Positions 51,862 through 61,904 of a stretch of DNA of 64,000 bases are shown piece by piece (the stretch's first letter is position 1; each line of letters begins with the position of its first letter). This DNA comes from Paraburkholderia megapolitana. Its GTDB lineage: Bacteria > Pseudomonadota > Gammaproteobacteria > Burkholderiales > Burkholderiaceae. The position numbers were made by a program, and so were the translations under genes. The notes under the pieces are model-generated. The model was not told the origin of the DNA, ran no database searches, and saw only the letters and a list, made by a program, of their open reading frames with translations. The DNA is taken from contig NZ_CP041745.1 of the NCBI RefSeq assembly GCF_007556815.1, positions 2,581,001 through 2,645,000 on the forward strand, written 5' to 3'.

Positions 51862-53112
51862 TTACGCGTGATCGAGTTCGAAAGCCTTGTGAAGCGCGCG
51901 TACCGCGAGCTCCATGTACTTTTCGTCGATCAGCATCGAGATCTTGATTTCGGAGGTGGAGATCATCTGGATGTTGATGCCCTCTTCCGACAGCGTGCGA
52001 AACGCCGTGCTCGCGATACCGACGTGCGAGCGCATACCGACGCCGACCACCGATACCTTCGACACCTTCGGATCGCCCAGCACCTTCTCAGCGCTCACGT
52101 GGCCCTGCACCTGCCCCGTGAGGATATCCATCGCGCGTTGATAGTCGCCGCGACCGACCGTGAACGTGAAGTCGGTCTTGCCCTGCACGCTCTGGTTCTG
52201 GATGATCATATCGACGTCGATGTTCGCGTCCGCCACCGGGCCGAGAATCTGATAGGCGATACCCGGCTTGTCGGGTACACCCATTACCGCGATGCGGGCT
52301 TCGTCGCGCTGGAATGCAATGCCCGAGATGACTGCTTTTTCCATGGTCTCGTCTTCTTCAAAAGTGATCAGGGTGCCCGACGACATTTCGGCTTCGAGCG
52401 GCGTCAGCGGATCGGTCAGGCTGGACAGCACACGCGTCTTGACCTGAAACTTGCCGGCAAATTCCACCGAGCGGGTCTGCAGCACCTTCGAGCCGAGGCT
52501 CGCCATCTCCAGCATTTCCTCGAAGGTCACGCGGTCGAGCCGGCGCGCTTCTTCGACCACGCGCGGGTCGGTCGTATAGACACCGTCGACGTCCGTATAG
52601 ATCAAACATTCGTCGGCTTTCAGCGCCGCGGCCACTGCAACCGCCGACGTATCCGAACCACCACGGCCAAGCGTCGTGATGTGGCCATCGGGATCGATGC
52701 CCTGAAAGCCCGTGATCACGACCACCTTGCCGGCGGCGAGGTCGTTCAGCACACGCTCGCCATCGATGTCGTGGATACGTGCCTTCGTGAATGCGCTATC
52801 GGTTTTGACCGGCACTTGCCAGCCGGTGTAGCTGACTGCATCGACGCCTGCTTCGTGCAGCGCGATGGTCAGAAGACCGACGCTGACCTGCTCGCCGGTC
52901 GACGCGATCATGTCGAGTTCACGCGGGCTCGGCTGCGGCGAAATCTCTTTCGCGAGACCGAGCAGGCGGTTGGTTTCGCCGGACATCGCGGAAGGCACGA
53001 CGACCATCTTGTGGCCGGCCTTATGCCATTTCGCGACGCGCTTCGCGACATTCTTGATGCGCTCGACCGAGCCCATCGAAGTACCGCCGTATTTATGTAC
53101 GATGAGTGCCAT
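51862..53112 (-). CDS. lysC: Aspartate kinase LysC
   Basis: Phosphorylates aspartate, the first step toward lysine, threonine, methionine and DAP. The ATG at 53112 gives 416 residues (ALIVHKYGGTSMGS), the normal length for the monofunctional enzyme; a longer open frame reaching 53217 is not conserved in character. Kinase motifs KYGGTSMGS (7-15) and FQGIDPDGHITTLGRGGSDTSA are intact. Two ACT domains fill the C-terminal third (VMGVPDKPGIAYQILGPVADANIDVDMI and VVGVGMRSHVGIASTAFRTLSEEGINIQMI), implying allosteric feedback. On the same strand as tilS, with a 488-bp gap. Confidence 0.96.
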   Translation of the reverse strand: MALIVHKYGGTSMGSVERIKNVAKRVAKWHKAGHKMVVVPSAMSGETNRLLGLAKEISPQPSPRELDMIASTGEQVSVGLLTIALHEAGVDAVSYTGWQVPVKTDSAFTKARIHDIDGERVLNDLAAGKVVVITGFQGIDPDGHITTLGRGGSDTSAVAVAAALKADECLIYTDVDGVYTTDPRVVEEARRLDRVTFEEMLEMASLGSKVLQTRSVEFAGKFQVKTRVLSSLTDPLTPLEAEMSSGTLITFEEDETMEKAVISGIAFQRDEARIAVMGVPDKPGIAYQILGPVADANIDVDMIIQNQSVQGKTDFTFTVGRGDYQRAMDILTGQVQGHVSAEKVLGDPKVSKVSVVGVGMRSHVGIASTAFRTLSEEGINIQMISTSEIKISMLIDEKYMELAVRALHKAFELDHA

Positions 53113-53600
53113 TGTCGTTCTGAACAGAGGAAGAAACCGCGTCGGGCACGTTGGAGACGGCCGCACAACAAGCAAACGTTCGGGAACGACAGCGAAGTAT
53201 GTGGCGGCGCGGAGCAACGCGCGCGGATTTGCCCGCTGTGACCTGCATCACCGTTGATGGTCTGACGTGGTATCGCGACGCCGGGGCATGGAAAAAACCA
53301 CGAGCAACCAGCGGCAGCGAATAAAACGTAGCGCGAAAAACGGCGAAGACAGGCCGGGCAAACGAGTAACCCTACCCGATTGGACGCAAAAAGACAAGCC
53401 GACAACCCGGTAATCCGTGCCGCAAAGGCTTACGTAGAAAGGATTTGCGGGAAAACCGTGGATCCCGGCCAGTCCGTGTTTCAACCCTATGTACGCCCTG
53501 TATGGCCCGACCGACCGGTCGGCAACGAGTGGCCCCGCCGCGGCAAACGGTGTGCATCGATCGCTACGACCGAGCGGCCGTTGCGCCCTCGTTCGCGTCG
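53113..53600. other. 488-bp intergenic region between tilS and lysC
   Basis: No recognised gene; overlapping short frames on both strands show no family. It should hold the lysC promoter and leader. A perfect 12-bp palindrome CCGACCGGTCGG lies at 53511-53522. No lysine-riboswitch-like core was recognised by eye. Confidence 0.5.
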
Positions 53601-55028
53601 TCAGGCGATCGTCAGATCCTCGCGCCACTCGATCCGCCAGTAACGTTCCCCTGGCTGCTCCATCGCCGGCGCGAACGCGGCGCGGTTCACGCCGAGTAGC
53701 GGCACGAAGAGCAGTTCGTCGCCGGCGAAAAGCAGCGGCACGTCACGCTTCCACGACGGTACGCCACGCTCCTGGAACAGGTTCTTCAATGTACGCGCAG
53801 GTCCGCGTACCGTTACGCGCATGCGCTCGCCGCCAGCCCGCGAACGCGCGCTCAGCGGCCAGTGTGCGAGTGCCGTTGCGGGAACGGCGTCCGGGTCGTC
53901 GGCGTGACTTTCCGTGAACACGAAAGTGCCGCGCCATGGCAGCAGACGCCATACCGCCTCGCCGCGCCACCGGAATTCGACTGTGGCGCGCAGTACGAGC
54001 GCGGCACCGTCTGGCGCATCGGCGGGGTCCAGGCTGTCGCCGGCTTCCCAGTACACATCGTCGCGGTACACGCGCAACGCCTGCCCCGCGTGATCGACGC
54101 GCAGCCCGTGATCGTCGCCGACGGTGCGCAGTTGACGCAGCGCATCCGCAAGGCGTGCCGTCGATGCAGCCGGCAGTCCTTGCGCACGCATCCAGTAGCG
54201 CAGCAGATTCAGCGCACGTTCGTCATCGAGTACGAGCAACGCTGCGCGCGACAACGCACGCCCATCGTCCTGCGCGACCTCGCGCAGATCGAGGCGCGCC
54301 AGTTCGTCGAGCAGGCGTTGAGCCGATGCGGCATGCGCCGCCGTGCGCGACAGCGCGTCGCGAAAGCCGGGAAAGTGCACAGCGAGCGTAGGCAGCACCT
54401 CGTGACGCAACGCGTTGCGCGCATAGCGTGTATCCGCATTCGATTCGTCGTCGATCCAATGCAGCGTATGCGCCCGCGCATATTGCTCGAGCTGCGCGCG
54501 CAGCAGATGCAGCAGCGGCCGCACGCGCGGTGCCGCAGCGCCGGCCGGCAACCGCTCGGGCGCCATCGCGGCGAGCCCCGCGAGCCCCGCGCCGCGCAGC
54601 AGTTGCAGCAGCACCGTTTCGGCCTGATCGTCGGCGTGCTGCGCGAGCCACAGCGCGCGTGCGCCATGCGTCGTGCACAACGCATCGAGCGCGCGATAGC
54701 GCGCATCGCGCGCTGCGGCTTCGATGCCGGTACCGGCATCGCGTGCCACCTCGACGCGCCGATGCGCAAACTCGACTCCGCGCGCAGCCGCAAACGCCGC
54801 GCAGTGTGCGAGCCACGCATCCGCATGCGCGCTTAACCCGTGATGGACATGCAATGCCACGCAGCGCGCCGCACCCGCCACGCGCACTGTTGCGTCGAGA
54901 AGAACTGTCGAATCGAGGCCGCCGCTAAACGCGACTGCAATACGCGCGTCGTCGGCAAGCGTGGCTGACGCCGCACCGACGGCCTCGAGGACGAGGCGGT
55001 CGGCGGACGTTTCGGAAGAAGTTGTCAC
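53601..55028 (-). CDS. tilS: tRNA(Ile)-lysidine synthetase TilS
   Basis: Converts C34 of tRNA-Ile(CAU) to lysidine so that it reads AUA. 475 residues, a full-length version with C-terminal extension. The N-type ATP pyrophosphatase loop SGGLDS is at 35-40. Conserved elements HVHHGLSAHADAW, LAQHADDQAETVLLQLLRGAGLAGL and WIDDESNADTRYARNALRHEVLP follow. The C-terminal substrate-binding domain (LKNLFQERGVPSWKRDVPLLF) is present. Located between accA and lysC on the same strand, 71 bp downstream of accA's stop. Confidence 0.94.
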   Translation of the reverse strand: MTTSSETSADRLVLEAVGAASATLADDARIAVAFSGGLDSTVLLDATVRVAGAARCVALHVHHGLSAHADAWLAHCAAFAAARGVEFAHRRVEVARDAGTGIEAAARDARYRALDALCTTHGARALWLAQHADDQAETVLLQLLRGAGLAGLAAMAPERLPAGAAAPRVRPLLHLLRAQLEQYARAHTLHWIDDESNADTRYARNALRHEVLPTLAVHFPGFRDALSRTAAHAASAQRLLDELARLDLREVAQDDGRALSRAALLVLDDERALNLLRYWMRAQGLPAASTARLADALRQLRTVGDDHGLRVDHAGQALRVYRDDVYWEAGDSLDPADAPDGAALVLRATVEFRWRGEAVWRLLPWRGTFVFTESHADDPDAVPATALAHWPLSARSRAGGERMRVTVRGPARTLKNLFQERGVPSWKRDVPLLFAGDELLFVPLLGVNRAAFAPAMEQPGERYWRIEWREDLTIA

Positions 55029-55099
55029 GGTGGATCACCGCGCAAAAGATGAAAGGCAAAGTGCGCCGGATGGCCGAAGCAAAACCGCCGGCACAGCGC

Positions 55100-56071
55100 T
55101 TACGCGCTCGGTGTCGTTTCCTTGAACTTGCCGTACGCCATCAGCCGGTCGAAACGGCGCTCGCGAAGATCCTGCGTGCTCATGCCCTGGAACTGCCGCA
55201 GCGAATCGGCAAGCGCGCGACGCAACAACGCAGCCATGCCTTTTGGATCGCGATGCGCGCCGCCGAGCGGTTCGTTGACGATCTTGTCGATCAGACCGAG
55301 CGCCTTCAACCGGTGCGCGGTCAGACCCAGTGCTTCGGCGGCTTCCGGTGCCTTGGCCGCGCTCTTCCAGAGAATCGACGCGCAGCCTTCCGGCGAGATC
55401 ACCGAGTAGGTCGAGAATTGCAGCATCAGCACGCTGTCGCCGACAGCGATTGCGAGCGCACCGCCCGAACCGCCCTCACCGATGATCGTCGCGATGAGCG
55501 GCACCTTCAGTTCTGCCATCACGTACAGATTGCGGCCGATCGCTTCCGACTGGCCGCGCTCTTCCGCGCCGATGCCCGGATAGGCACCCGGCGTATCGAT
55601 GAACGTGAAAATGGGCAGACCGAATTTTTCCGCGACGCGCATCAGACGCTCGGCCTTACGATAACCTTCCGGGCGCGGCATACCGAAGTTGCGCGCGGCG
55701 CGCTCCTTCGTATCGCGGCCCTTCTGCTGGCCGATCACCATGCACGCCTGACCGTTGAAGCGCGCGAGGCCACCGACGATCGACAGGTCGTCCGCGTACG
55801 AGCGGTCGCCGTGCAATTCGTGGAAGTCGGTGAACAGCTCGTTGACGTAATCGAGCGTATAAGGGCGCTGTGGATGCCGCGCGATCTGCGAGACCTGCCA
55901 GGGCGACAGATTCGCATACAGATCTTTCGTCAGCTGCTGGCTTTTCTTCGACAGCCGATCGATCTCTTCCGAAATGTCGACGGCCGAGTCATCCTGCACG
56001 AAGCGCAACTCTTCGATTTTCGCTTCGAGTTCCGCGATCGGCTGCTCGAAATCCAGAAAGGTGGTCTTCAT
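55100..56071 (-). CDS. accA: Acetyl-CoA carboxylase carboxyltransferase subunit alpha
   Basis: With AccD forms the carboxyltransferase that moves CO2 from biotin to acetyl-CoA, making malonyl-CoA. The ATG at 56071 follows AAGGA and gives 323 residues ([22 protein letters not shown]), the normal length. Family motifs include [43 protein letters not shown] and [18 protein letters not shown]. On the same strand as the AlkA-like gene upstream and tilS downstream. Confidence 0.96.
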   Translation of the reverse strand: MKTTFLDFEQPIAELEAKIEELRFVQDDSAVDISEEIDRLSKKSQQLTKDLYANLSPWQVSQIARHPQRPYTLDYVNELFTDFHELHGDRSYADDLSIVGGLARFNGQACMVIGQQKGRDTKERAARNFGMPRPEGYRKAERLMRVAEKFGLPIFTFIDTPGAYPGIGAEERGQSEAIGRNLYVMAELKVPLIATIIGEGGSGGALAIAVGDSVLMLQFSTYSVISPEGCASILWKSAAKAPEAAEALGLTAHRLKALGLIDKIVNEPLGGAHRDPKGMAALLRRALADSLRQFQGMSTQDLRERRFDRLMAYGKFKETTPSA

Positions 56072-56187
56072 TGGTGGGATCCTTGGACTTACCGGCAGCG
56101 CGTATTCTAACCGCGCGCGCCGTTCTCGAAGCGACCTCGCAACTATCAAACCTTAGAACCGATAGTTTACGGGTGTCGCTTGTACAG

Positions 56188-57261
56188 TCAGTAGTCGACG
56201 GTTAGCGGATCGAGGCTACGCCACATATACCAGGTCGCCACGGTACGCCACGGCTCCCAGTTCGCCGCAACCTCGCGTGCTTCGCTGCGCGTGACGGGTT
56301 CGCCGCTGAAATAGTTGACGCTGATCGCGCGGATCAAACCGAGATCGTCGAGCGGCAGCACATCGGGGCGCGACAGGTTGAAGATCAGGAACATCTCCGC
56401 GGTCCAGCGGCCGATGCCGCGAATCTGCGTAAGCTCCGCGATCACCGCCTCGTCTTCCATCGATGTCCACTTGCCGACGTGCAGCGCACCAGACACAAAG
56501 TGCTGGGCGAGATCGAGAATATATTCGGTCTTGCGCTTCGACAGTCCGCATGCAAGAAGCTTCTCCTGGCCGAGCTTGATGAACTGCTGCGGTACCAGTT
56601 TGGGGCACGCGCTCTCGACCCGTTGCCATGCAGCCTGCGCGGCAGCAACCGAAACCTGCTGGCCGACCACCGAACGCGCGAGCGTGACGAACGGATCGCC
56701 GCGCGACAGCAGGTGCACGGGGCCGAATTTCGGAATCAGTTTCTTGAGGATGCGGTCGCGCTTCACCAGATCGGCGCACGCCTTGTCCCAGTATGCGGGT
56801 CGCGTCGCTTCGGGCGTGAGCCCGTCGATCTGCACCGGCCCGGCTTCGGGATCCGACACGACCTGCGACTTGCGCACGACAGTGATTTCGCCATCGCGCG
56901 ACGCGTCCAGTTCGCGTGCCTGGACGTCGCCCGCGAGCGCCTCGGGCAATGCGCCATTGCTTTTGACACCGCCGTTGCTGCCGGCGCGCACTTGCTTCGC
57001 ACGCGCCGATCCTTTCAGGACTTTCGGTGTCCGCGATGCGTCGCCGTTGAGCGCACCAGGGGAGCGCTTCACGGCCATCTTCTTTGCCGCGACCGCGCCC
57101 GTGCGCGCATGCACCGCGCCATTCGCAGCTGTGGTCGCTACCTTCGATGCACCTTGCAGCGCGCGAGCGCTGCTGCCTCGCGCACGCGTCGTTTTTGCTA
57201 CCGGTGCCGCGCCTGTCTTAGACGCGGTCCGTCTGGCCTGCGTCTTCGTGGCCGTTGCCAT
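56188..57261 (-). CDS. DNA-3-methyladenine glycosylase II (AlkA-like) with H1-like N-terminal tail
   Basis: Base-excision glycosylase of the HhH-GPD superfamily that removes alkylated bases. 357 residues. The C-terminal ~220 residues hold the domain: FVTLARSVVGQQVSVAAA, helix-hairpin-helix ELTQIRGIGRWTAEMFLIF, and catalytic Asp in DVLPLDDLGL. The first ~130 residues are low-complexity Ala/Lys/Arg/Thr/Ser (KTQARRTASKTGAAPVAKT, GAVAAKKMAVKRSPGAL), much like histone H1-type tails. It is not a signal peptide. On the same strand as cysS upstream (47-bp gap) and accA downstream. Confidence 0.9.
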   Translation of the reverse strand: MATATKTQARRTASKTGAAPVAKTTRARGSSARALQGASKVATTAANGAVHARTGAVAAKKMAVKRSPGALNGDASRTPKVLKGSARAKQVRAGSNGGVKSNGALPEALAGDVQARELDASRDGEITVVRKSQVVSDPEAGPVQIDGLTPEATRPAYWDKACADLVKRDRILKKLIPKFGPVHLLSRGDPFVTLARSVVGQQVSVAAAQAAWQRVESACPKLVPQQFIKLGQEKLLACGLSKRKTEYILDLAQHFVSGALHVGKWTSMEDEAVIAELTQIRGIGRWTAEMFLIFNLSRPDVLPLDDLGLIRAISVNYFSGEPVTRSEAREVAANWEPWRTVATWYMWRSLDPLTVDY

Positions 57262-57308
57262 CCTGCCTCCTGCCTGGCGAGTCGATCAGAGGGAAGTGCG
57301 GGAAGCGC

Positions 57309-58706
57309 TCACACGCGCCGCCACTCAGTCAACCCGCCTGGTTTGTCTTCAAGTGCAATTCCGGCTTCGAGCAATTCAGCCCGGATCCGGTCTGCTTCGG
57401 CATAATCCTTCGCCTGCTTCGCGGCAACGCGCGCGGCGATCCGTGTTTCGATCGTCGCTGCGTCGAGCGCAGCGTCGCCTGTGCTGCCGTTCGCCTGCTG
57501 CAGGTACGCACGCGGCTCGCGGCCAAGCAGGCCGATCACCCGCGCGAGACCCTGCAATTGCCGTGCAAGCAAAGCGTTGCGCGTGCGATTGACTTCGCTC
57601 GCCAGTTCGAACAGCACCGACACGGCGACCGGCGTATTGAAGTCGTCGTTCATCGCTGCGCGAAACCGCTGCGCGTGTGCTTCGTTCCAGTCTAGGTCAG
57701 ACGCGTGAGGTGTCACATCTTTCAATGCGGTATACAAACGCGTCAGTGCGCTGCGGGCATCGTCGATATGCGTATCGCTGTAATTGAGCGGTGACCGGTA
57801 GTGTGCACGCGCGATAAAAAAACGCACTACTTCGGCATCGTACTGCGCGAGCACCTCACGGATCGTAAAGAAATTGCCGAGCGACTTCGACATCTTCTCA
57901 TTGTCGATCTGCACATAGCCGTTGTGCATCCAGTAGTTGACGAAAGTTTGCCCAGTCGCGCCTTCGCTCTGGGCAATTTCGTTTTCATGGTGCGGAAACT
58001 GCAGGTCCTGACCACCGCCGTGAATGTCGAAGTGGTCGCCGAGCAGCGTGCAGCCCATCGCGGAGCATTCGATGTGCCAGCCCGGCCGGCCGCGGCCGTA
58101 CTTCGAATCCCAGCCGGTGTCGGCGGGTTCGTCGGGCTTCGCCTGCTTCCACAGCACGAAATCGAGTGGATCCTGTTTCGCGTCGTTCGCCGCGACGCGT
58201 TCGCCCGCGCGCAGGTCTTCGAGCGACTTGCCCGACAGCTTCCCGTAGTTCGCGAACTTGCGCACCGCATAGTTGACGTCGCCATCGGACGCCTGGTACG
58301 CATAGCCGTTCGCTTCGAGCTTCTCGATCAGACCGAGCATCTGCGGAATGTAATCGGTTGCGCGCGGTTCGTGATCGGGCCGCTCGATGCCGAGTGCGTC
58401 CGCATCTTCGTGCAGCGCCGCGATGAAGCGGTCGGTCAGCGACTTGATGCTCTCGCCGTTCTCGACCGCCCGTTTGATGATCTTGTCGTCGATGTCGGTG
58501 ATGTTGCGGACATAGGTGACGTCATAGCCGAGCGTGCGCAGCCAGCGCTGCACGATGTCGAACACGACCATGACCCGCGCATGACCGATGTGACAATAGT
58601 CGTACACCGTCATGCCGCAGACGTACATTCGCACGACGCCTTCCCGAAGCGGCACGAAAGATTGCTTGTCACGCGCGAGCGTGTTGTAGATGCGCAGTGA
58701 TTCCAT
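57309..58706 (-). CDS. cysS: Cysteinyl-tRNA synthetase CysS
   Basis: Charges tRNA-Cys. The ATG at 58706 gives 465 residues ([17 protein letters not shown]), the usual start and size; an upstream in-frame start is possible but not family-like. Class I signature CHIGHAR at about 38-44 and [10 protein letters not shown] near 268. Zinc ligands include the Cys in YVCGMTVYD (about 30), Cys in WHIECSAMG, and His/Glu in [15 protein letters not shown]-type helical domain at the C-terminus. Divergent from the TPR gene. Confidence 0.96.
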   Translation of the reverse strand: MESLRIYNTLARDKQSFVPLREGVVRMYVCGMTVYDYCHIGHARVMVVFDIVQRWLRTLGYDVTYVRNITDIDDKIIKRAVENGESIKSLTDRFIAALHEDADALGIERPDHEPRATDYIPQMLGLIEKLEANGYAYQASDGDVNYAVRKFANYGKLSGKSLEDLRAGERVAANDAKQDPLDFVLWKQAKPDEPADTGWDSKYGRGRPGWHIECSAMGCTLLGDHFDIHGGGQDLQFPHHENEIAQSEGATGQTFVNYWMHNGYVQIDNEKMSKSLGNFFTIREVLAQYDAEVVRFFIARAHYRSPLNYSDTHIDDARSALTRLYTALKDVTPHASDLDWNEAHAQRFRAAMNDDFNTPVAVSVLFELASEVNRTRNALLARQLQGLARVIGLLGREPRAYLQQANGSTGDAALDAATIETRIAARVAAKQAKDYAEADRIRAELLEAGIALEDKPGGLTEWRRV

Positions 58707-58955
58707 AGAGACGGTGCGTGGGTCGAAGGAAATCCGCGTTGCATTTCCCGCAGGCTGGTCCGGTGAGTCACAGACTCCTGCACGGGCTTCATACGCTGCA
58801 GCACTTCGAGCAGCAAACCGGTGCACCTGGTGCGGCGGTCAGGCTGCCAACAACGCGGAGACGACCACGAGTGACGAAAAGACAGTCTGAGGTTCAACGG
58901 AACGCGCAGACCTTTTGTTAGAATGGGTCGGAGTATAACACCCAGACCTGAGCCT

Positions 58956-59684
58956 ATGAAACCTTCCAGCGGCCGCGCGCATAGCGCTGCGACCCTCACC
59001 GCGACAGCCATTTTCGGCCTCGCGCTCACGCTTTTGCCCGGCGTCGCCGCGCATGCCCAGAAGGCCAGTCAACTACCGCAAGGACCGGCTGTGCGTGACG
59101 GCACGCCGGAGATCGATACGTCGATCGAGCAGAAGAACTGGACTCAGGCGCTCAAGCAACTCGACGCACGTATCGCGTCGAATCCGCGCGATGCTCAGGC
59201 AAAGTTCAAACGTGCCACGGTACTCGCCCGTCTGAACCGCGACGACGAAGCCATCGCTGCCTTCATTGAGCTCACGCAGATCTACCCCGAGCTTCCCGAG
59301 CCGTACAACAATCTGGCCGCGCTGTATGCGAAGCATGGTCGCTACGACGAAGCGCGCGCCGCACTTGAAACAGCGACGAAGGTCAATCCGGGTTACGGCC
59401 TCGCCTACGAAAATCTCGGCGACCTGTATCTGCGTCTCGCCAATGCGGCGTATCTGCGCGCGCAGGGCCTCGGCCACGCGAGTGCGATGACGCAGCAGCG
59501 TCTTGCAGACATCCAGAAGATTGTTGCGCCGCCCAAAACCGAGGCGAAGCCCACACGCAAAGCCGCGGTAGTCGACGATTACACGAACCGCGCCACGGCC
59601 AACATCACCAACACGCCGAGCTTCCAGTTCGGCGGCCCGAGCGGTTCGCTGGCCACACCGCCGTACGTTGCGCCTTCACAATAA
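58956..59684 (+). CDS. Exported tetratricopeptide-repeat protein
   Basis: 242 residues from the ATG at 58956. A signal peptide (TLTATAIFGLALTLLPGVAAHAQ) exports it. Three TPR units follow (residues about 60-175): WTQALKQLDARIASNPRDAQ, DDEAIAAFIELTQIYPELPEPYNNLAALYAKHGRY, and DEARAALETATKVNPGYGLAYENLGDLYLR. The tail after 190 is low-complexity Lys/Pro/Thr. The protein is probably periplasmic, a scaffold or envelope assembly factor by family analogy. It is followed by ppiA on the same strand. A weak TAGAAT box (58919-58924) lies upstream. Confidence 0.86.
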   Translation: MKPSSGRAHSAATLTATAIFGLALTLLPGVAAHAQKASQLPQGPAVRDGTPEIDTSIEQKNWTQALKQLDARIASNPRDAQAKFKRATVLARLNRDDEAIAAFIELTQIYPELPEPYNNLAALYAKHGRYDEARAALETATKVNPGYGLAYENLGDLYLRLANAAYLRAQGLGHASAMTQQRLADIQKIVAPPKTEAKPTRKAAVVDDYTNRATANITNTPSFQFGGPSGSLATPPYVAPSQ

Positions 59685-59768
59685 TCCGGCGTTCGAGAGC
59701 GTCGGCCCGTGCCGGCGAAGTTCGCCCCACAATTCGCCCTTTACGTTTTTTTCACTCCGAGGATCCTC

Positions 59769-60350
59769 ATGAAATGGTTGATGCTGGCGCTCGGCAGCGC
59801 CGCCCTGATCGCAAACGCACCCGCATTCGCGCAAACGGCAACGCAGGCAGCGCATCCGTCCGTGCTGTTCAAGACGTCGCAAGGCGACATCCGCGTCGAG
59901 CTGTATCCGGAGAAAGCACCGAAGACGGTCGCGAATTTTCTCGACTACGTGAAGGCCGGCCAGTACAACGGCACGATCTTCCATCGCGTGATTCCGGGCT
60001 TCATGATCCAAGGCGGCGGCTACACGACCAGCTACGCTGAAAAGCCGACGCGCGCGCCGATTCAGCTCGAAAGCCGTAGCGGTCTGAAAAACGCAACCGG
60101 CACGATCTCGATGGCGCGCACGGGCGACCCCGATTCGGCAACCGCACAGTTCTTCATCAACACCGTCGACAACGCCGGCCTCGACTATCCAAACCCGGAT
60201 GGCAACGGCTATGCGGTATTCGGCAAGGTGACGTCGGGCATGGACGTCGTGAAGAAGATCGAAGGCACGCCTACGACCTCGCGCGGCGAAATGGCCAACG
60301 TGCCGCAAAAGCAGATCGTGATCGAGTCGGCGACGATCGTCGGCAAATAA
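59769..60350 (+). CDS. ppiA: Periplasmic peptidylprolyl isomerase (cyclophilin)
   Basis: Cyclophilin-type PPIase acting in the periplasm. The ATG at 59769 gives 193 residues with a signal peptide (MKWLMLALGSAALIANAPAFA). The cyclophilin core has [36 protein letters not shown], with the catalytic Arg, and [19 protein letters not shown] and [18 protein letters not shown]. All expected active-site residues are present (the Trp of human cyclophilin A is replaced, as usual in bacteria). Adjacent to ppiB, its cytosolic paralogue. Confidence 0.92.
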   Translation: MKWLMLALGSAALIANAPAFAQTATQAAHPSVLFKTSQGDIRVELYPEKAPKTVANFLDYVKAGQYNGTIFHRVIPGFMIQGGGYTTSYAEKPTRAPIQLESRSGLKNATGTISMARTGDPDSATAQFFINTVDNAGLDYPNPDGNGYAVFGKVTSGMDVVKKIEGTPTTSRGEMANVPQKQIVIESATIVGK

Positions 60351-60496
60351 GCAATCAGTTACGCATCGAGCCGCGCCGGTACACGCAGCGAAACGGCGCG
60401 CTAACATAACCCATCGCTGCCGGCGCGGCACCGCGCGGCCCGATTGCCGCGAGTGCCGCGCTTTCCACTTAATCCTGAACTTCAAAGGTTGCCATC

Positions 60497-60991
60497 ATGG
60501 TCGAACTGCATACGAATCACGGCGTCATCAAACTCGAACTGGACGCGGAAAAAGCACCGAAATCGGTCGAGAATTTCCTGAACTACGTGAAGGCCGGTCA
60601 CTACGACAACACGGTGTTCCATCGCGTGATCGACGGCTTCATGATCCAGGGCGGCGGCTTCGAGCCGGGCATGAAGCAAAAGCCGACGGAAGCGCCGATC
60701 GTCAACGAAGCGAACAACGGCCTGAAGAACGTCAACGGTTCGATCGCCATGGCGCGCACGAACGACCCGCACTCGGCGACCGCCCAGTTCTTCATCAACG
60801 TGAACGACAACGACTTCCTGAACCACTCGTCGCCGACGCCGCAAGGCTGGGGTTACGCGGTGTTCGGCAAGGTCGTCGACGGTCTCGACATCGTCGAGAA
60901 GATCAAGAAGGTCAAGACCGGTTCGAAGGGCTTTCATCAGGACGTGCCCGCCGACGACGTGATCATCGAAAAAGCCGTCATCGCCGAGTAA
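60497..60991 (+). CDS. ppiB: Cytosolic peptidylprolyl isomerase B
   Basis: 164-residue cyclophilin without a signal peptide, so cytosolic. The core is [50 protein letters not shown], and [27 protein letters not shown]. The length and the [17 protein letters not shown] segment match PpiB. Together with ppiA it is a tandem paralogous pair, lying between ppiA and lpxH on the same strand. AAAGG precedes the ATG. Confidence 0.94.
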   Translation: MVELHTNHGVIKLELDAEKAPKSVENFLNYVKAGHYDNTVFHRVIDGFMIQGGGFEPGMKQKPTEAPIVNEANNGLKNVNGSIAMARTNDPHSATAQFFINVNDNDFLNHSSPTPQGWGYAVFGKVVDGLDIVEKIKKVKTGSKGFHQDVPADDVIIEKAVIAE

Positions 60992-61044
60992 CCGGTAACA
61001 GGTCACCCTGCCGCGTACTGCTGCAACTATCAGGCACAACTTCG

Positions 61045-61842
61045 ATGCTGCAAGAAACGCCGCTGCGAAGCGCCGCTGCGGGCGTGCCTGGCGAGGGCAA
61101 ACGCCCGCACGCCGCACGCCCGTTTTTGTTTCTCTCTGATCTTCATCTGAGCGCGGCGATCCCGCGCACGGTCGCGGCTTTCGAGCATTTCATCCAGGTT
61201 ACGGCGAACCAGGCCGACTCGGTATTTATTCTCGGCGATCTGTTCGAGTACTGGATCGGCGACGACATGCTTGCCGAACCGTTCGCAGCCCACATGGCCG
61301 CGCTGATGCACACGCTGTCGGAGCGCGGCATCGCGCTCTACATCATGCATGGCAATCGCGATTTCCTGCTGGGCAAGCGCTTCATGAAAGCGGCAGGCGC
61401 AATCTGGCTGCCCGACCCGATCGCGATCACCGCGTTCGGCACGCGCGTCGTGCTCGCGCACGGCGATGCGTTGTGCACGGCGGATCATGGGTATCAGTGG
61501 TTTCGTCGGCTCGCTCGCAACCGCTTTGCGCAGATGCTGTTTCTCGCGTGGCCGTTCAGATGGCGCCAGGGGCTCGCCGAGCGCATGCGCTCTAAAAGCG
61601 AAGCAGGCCGCACGCGACCCGCCTCGCCGCGCTACGACGTGACGCGCAAAGGCGTCGAGGCACTGTTCATGAAAACCGGGACGACCTGGATGATTCACGG
61701 TCACACGCATCGTCCCGCGCGCCATCAGGAAACCGGCGGCACACGTTGGGTTTTACCCGACTGGGATCTCGATCACGGCGAACGACGCGGCGGTTATCTA
61801 CGCGTCGATGCCGAAGGATTCAGGGCGCTGCCGCTCGATTGA
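61045..61842 (+). CDS. lpxH: UDP-2,3-diacylglucosamine diphosphatase LpxH
   Basis: Metallophosphoesterase that hydrolyses UDP-2,3-diacylglucosamine to lipid X in lipid A synthesis. 265 residues; the first ~25 are a non-conserved leader. Metal-binding motifs in order are FLSDLHLS, ILGDLFEYWIGDD, GNRDFLLG, LAHGDALCTAD, and IHGHTHRPA near 220. This is the LpxH (not LpxI) pattern. It lies 53 bp downstream of ppiB on the same strand and converges with cysE. Confidence 0.93.
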   Translation: MLQETPLRSAAAGVPGEGKRPHAARPFLFLSDLHLSAAIPRTVAAFEHFIQVTANQADSVFILGDLFEYWIGDDMLAEPFAAHMAALMHTLSERGIALYIMHGNRDFLLGKRFMKAAGAIWLPDPIAITAFGTRVVLAHGDALCTADHGYQWFRRLARNRFAQMLFLAWPFRWRQGLAERMRSKSEAGRTRPASPRYDVTRKGVEALFMKTGTTWMIHGHTHRPARHQETGGTRWVLPDWDLDHGERRGGYLRVDAEGFRALPLD

Positions 61843-61904
61843 GCAGCGCCGCGGCGGCACGGGTCACGCGTGCCTGCACAGGCGTTCGGTCGGTCGCCAG
61901 CGCT

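Noticed and set aside
53248..53628. 126-codon minus-strand frame between tilS and lysC
   Set aside because: It overlaps the end of tilS, has no ribosome site and no recognisable family.
53862..54836. 324-codon frame opposite tilS
   Set aside because: Arg-rich shadow translation; tilS has its catalytic motifs on the other strand.
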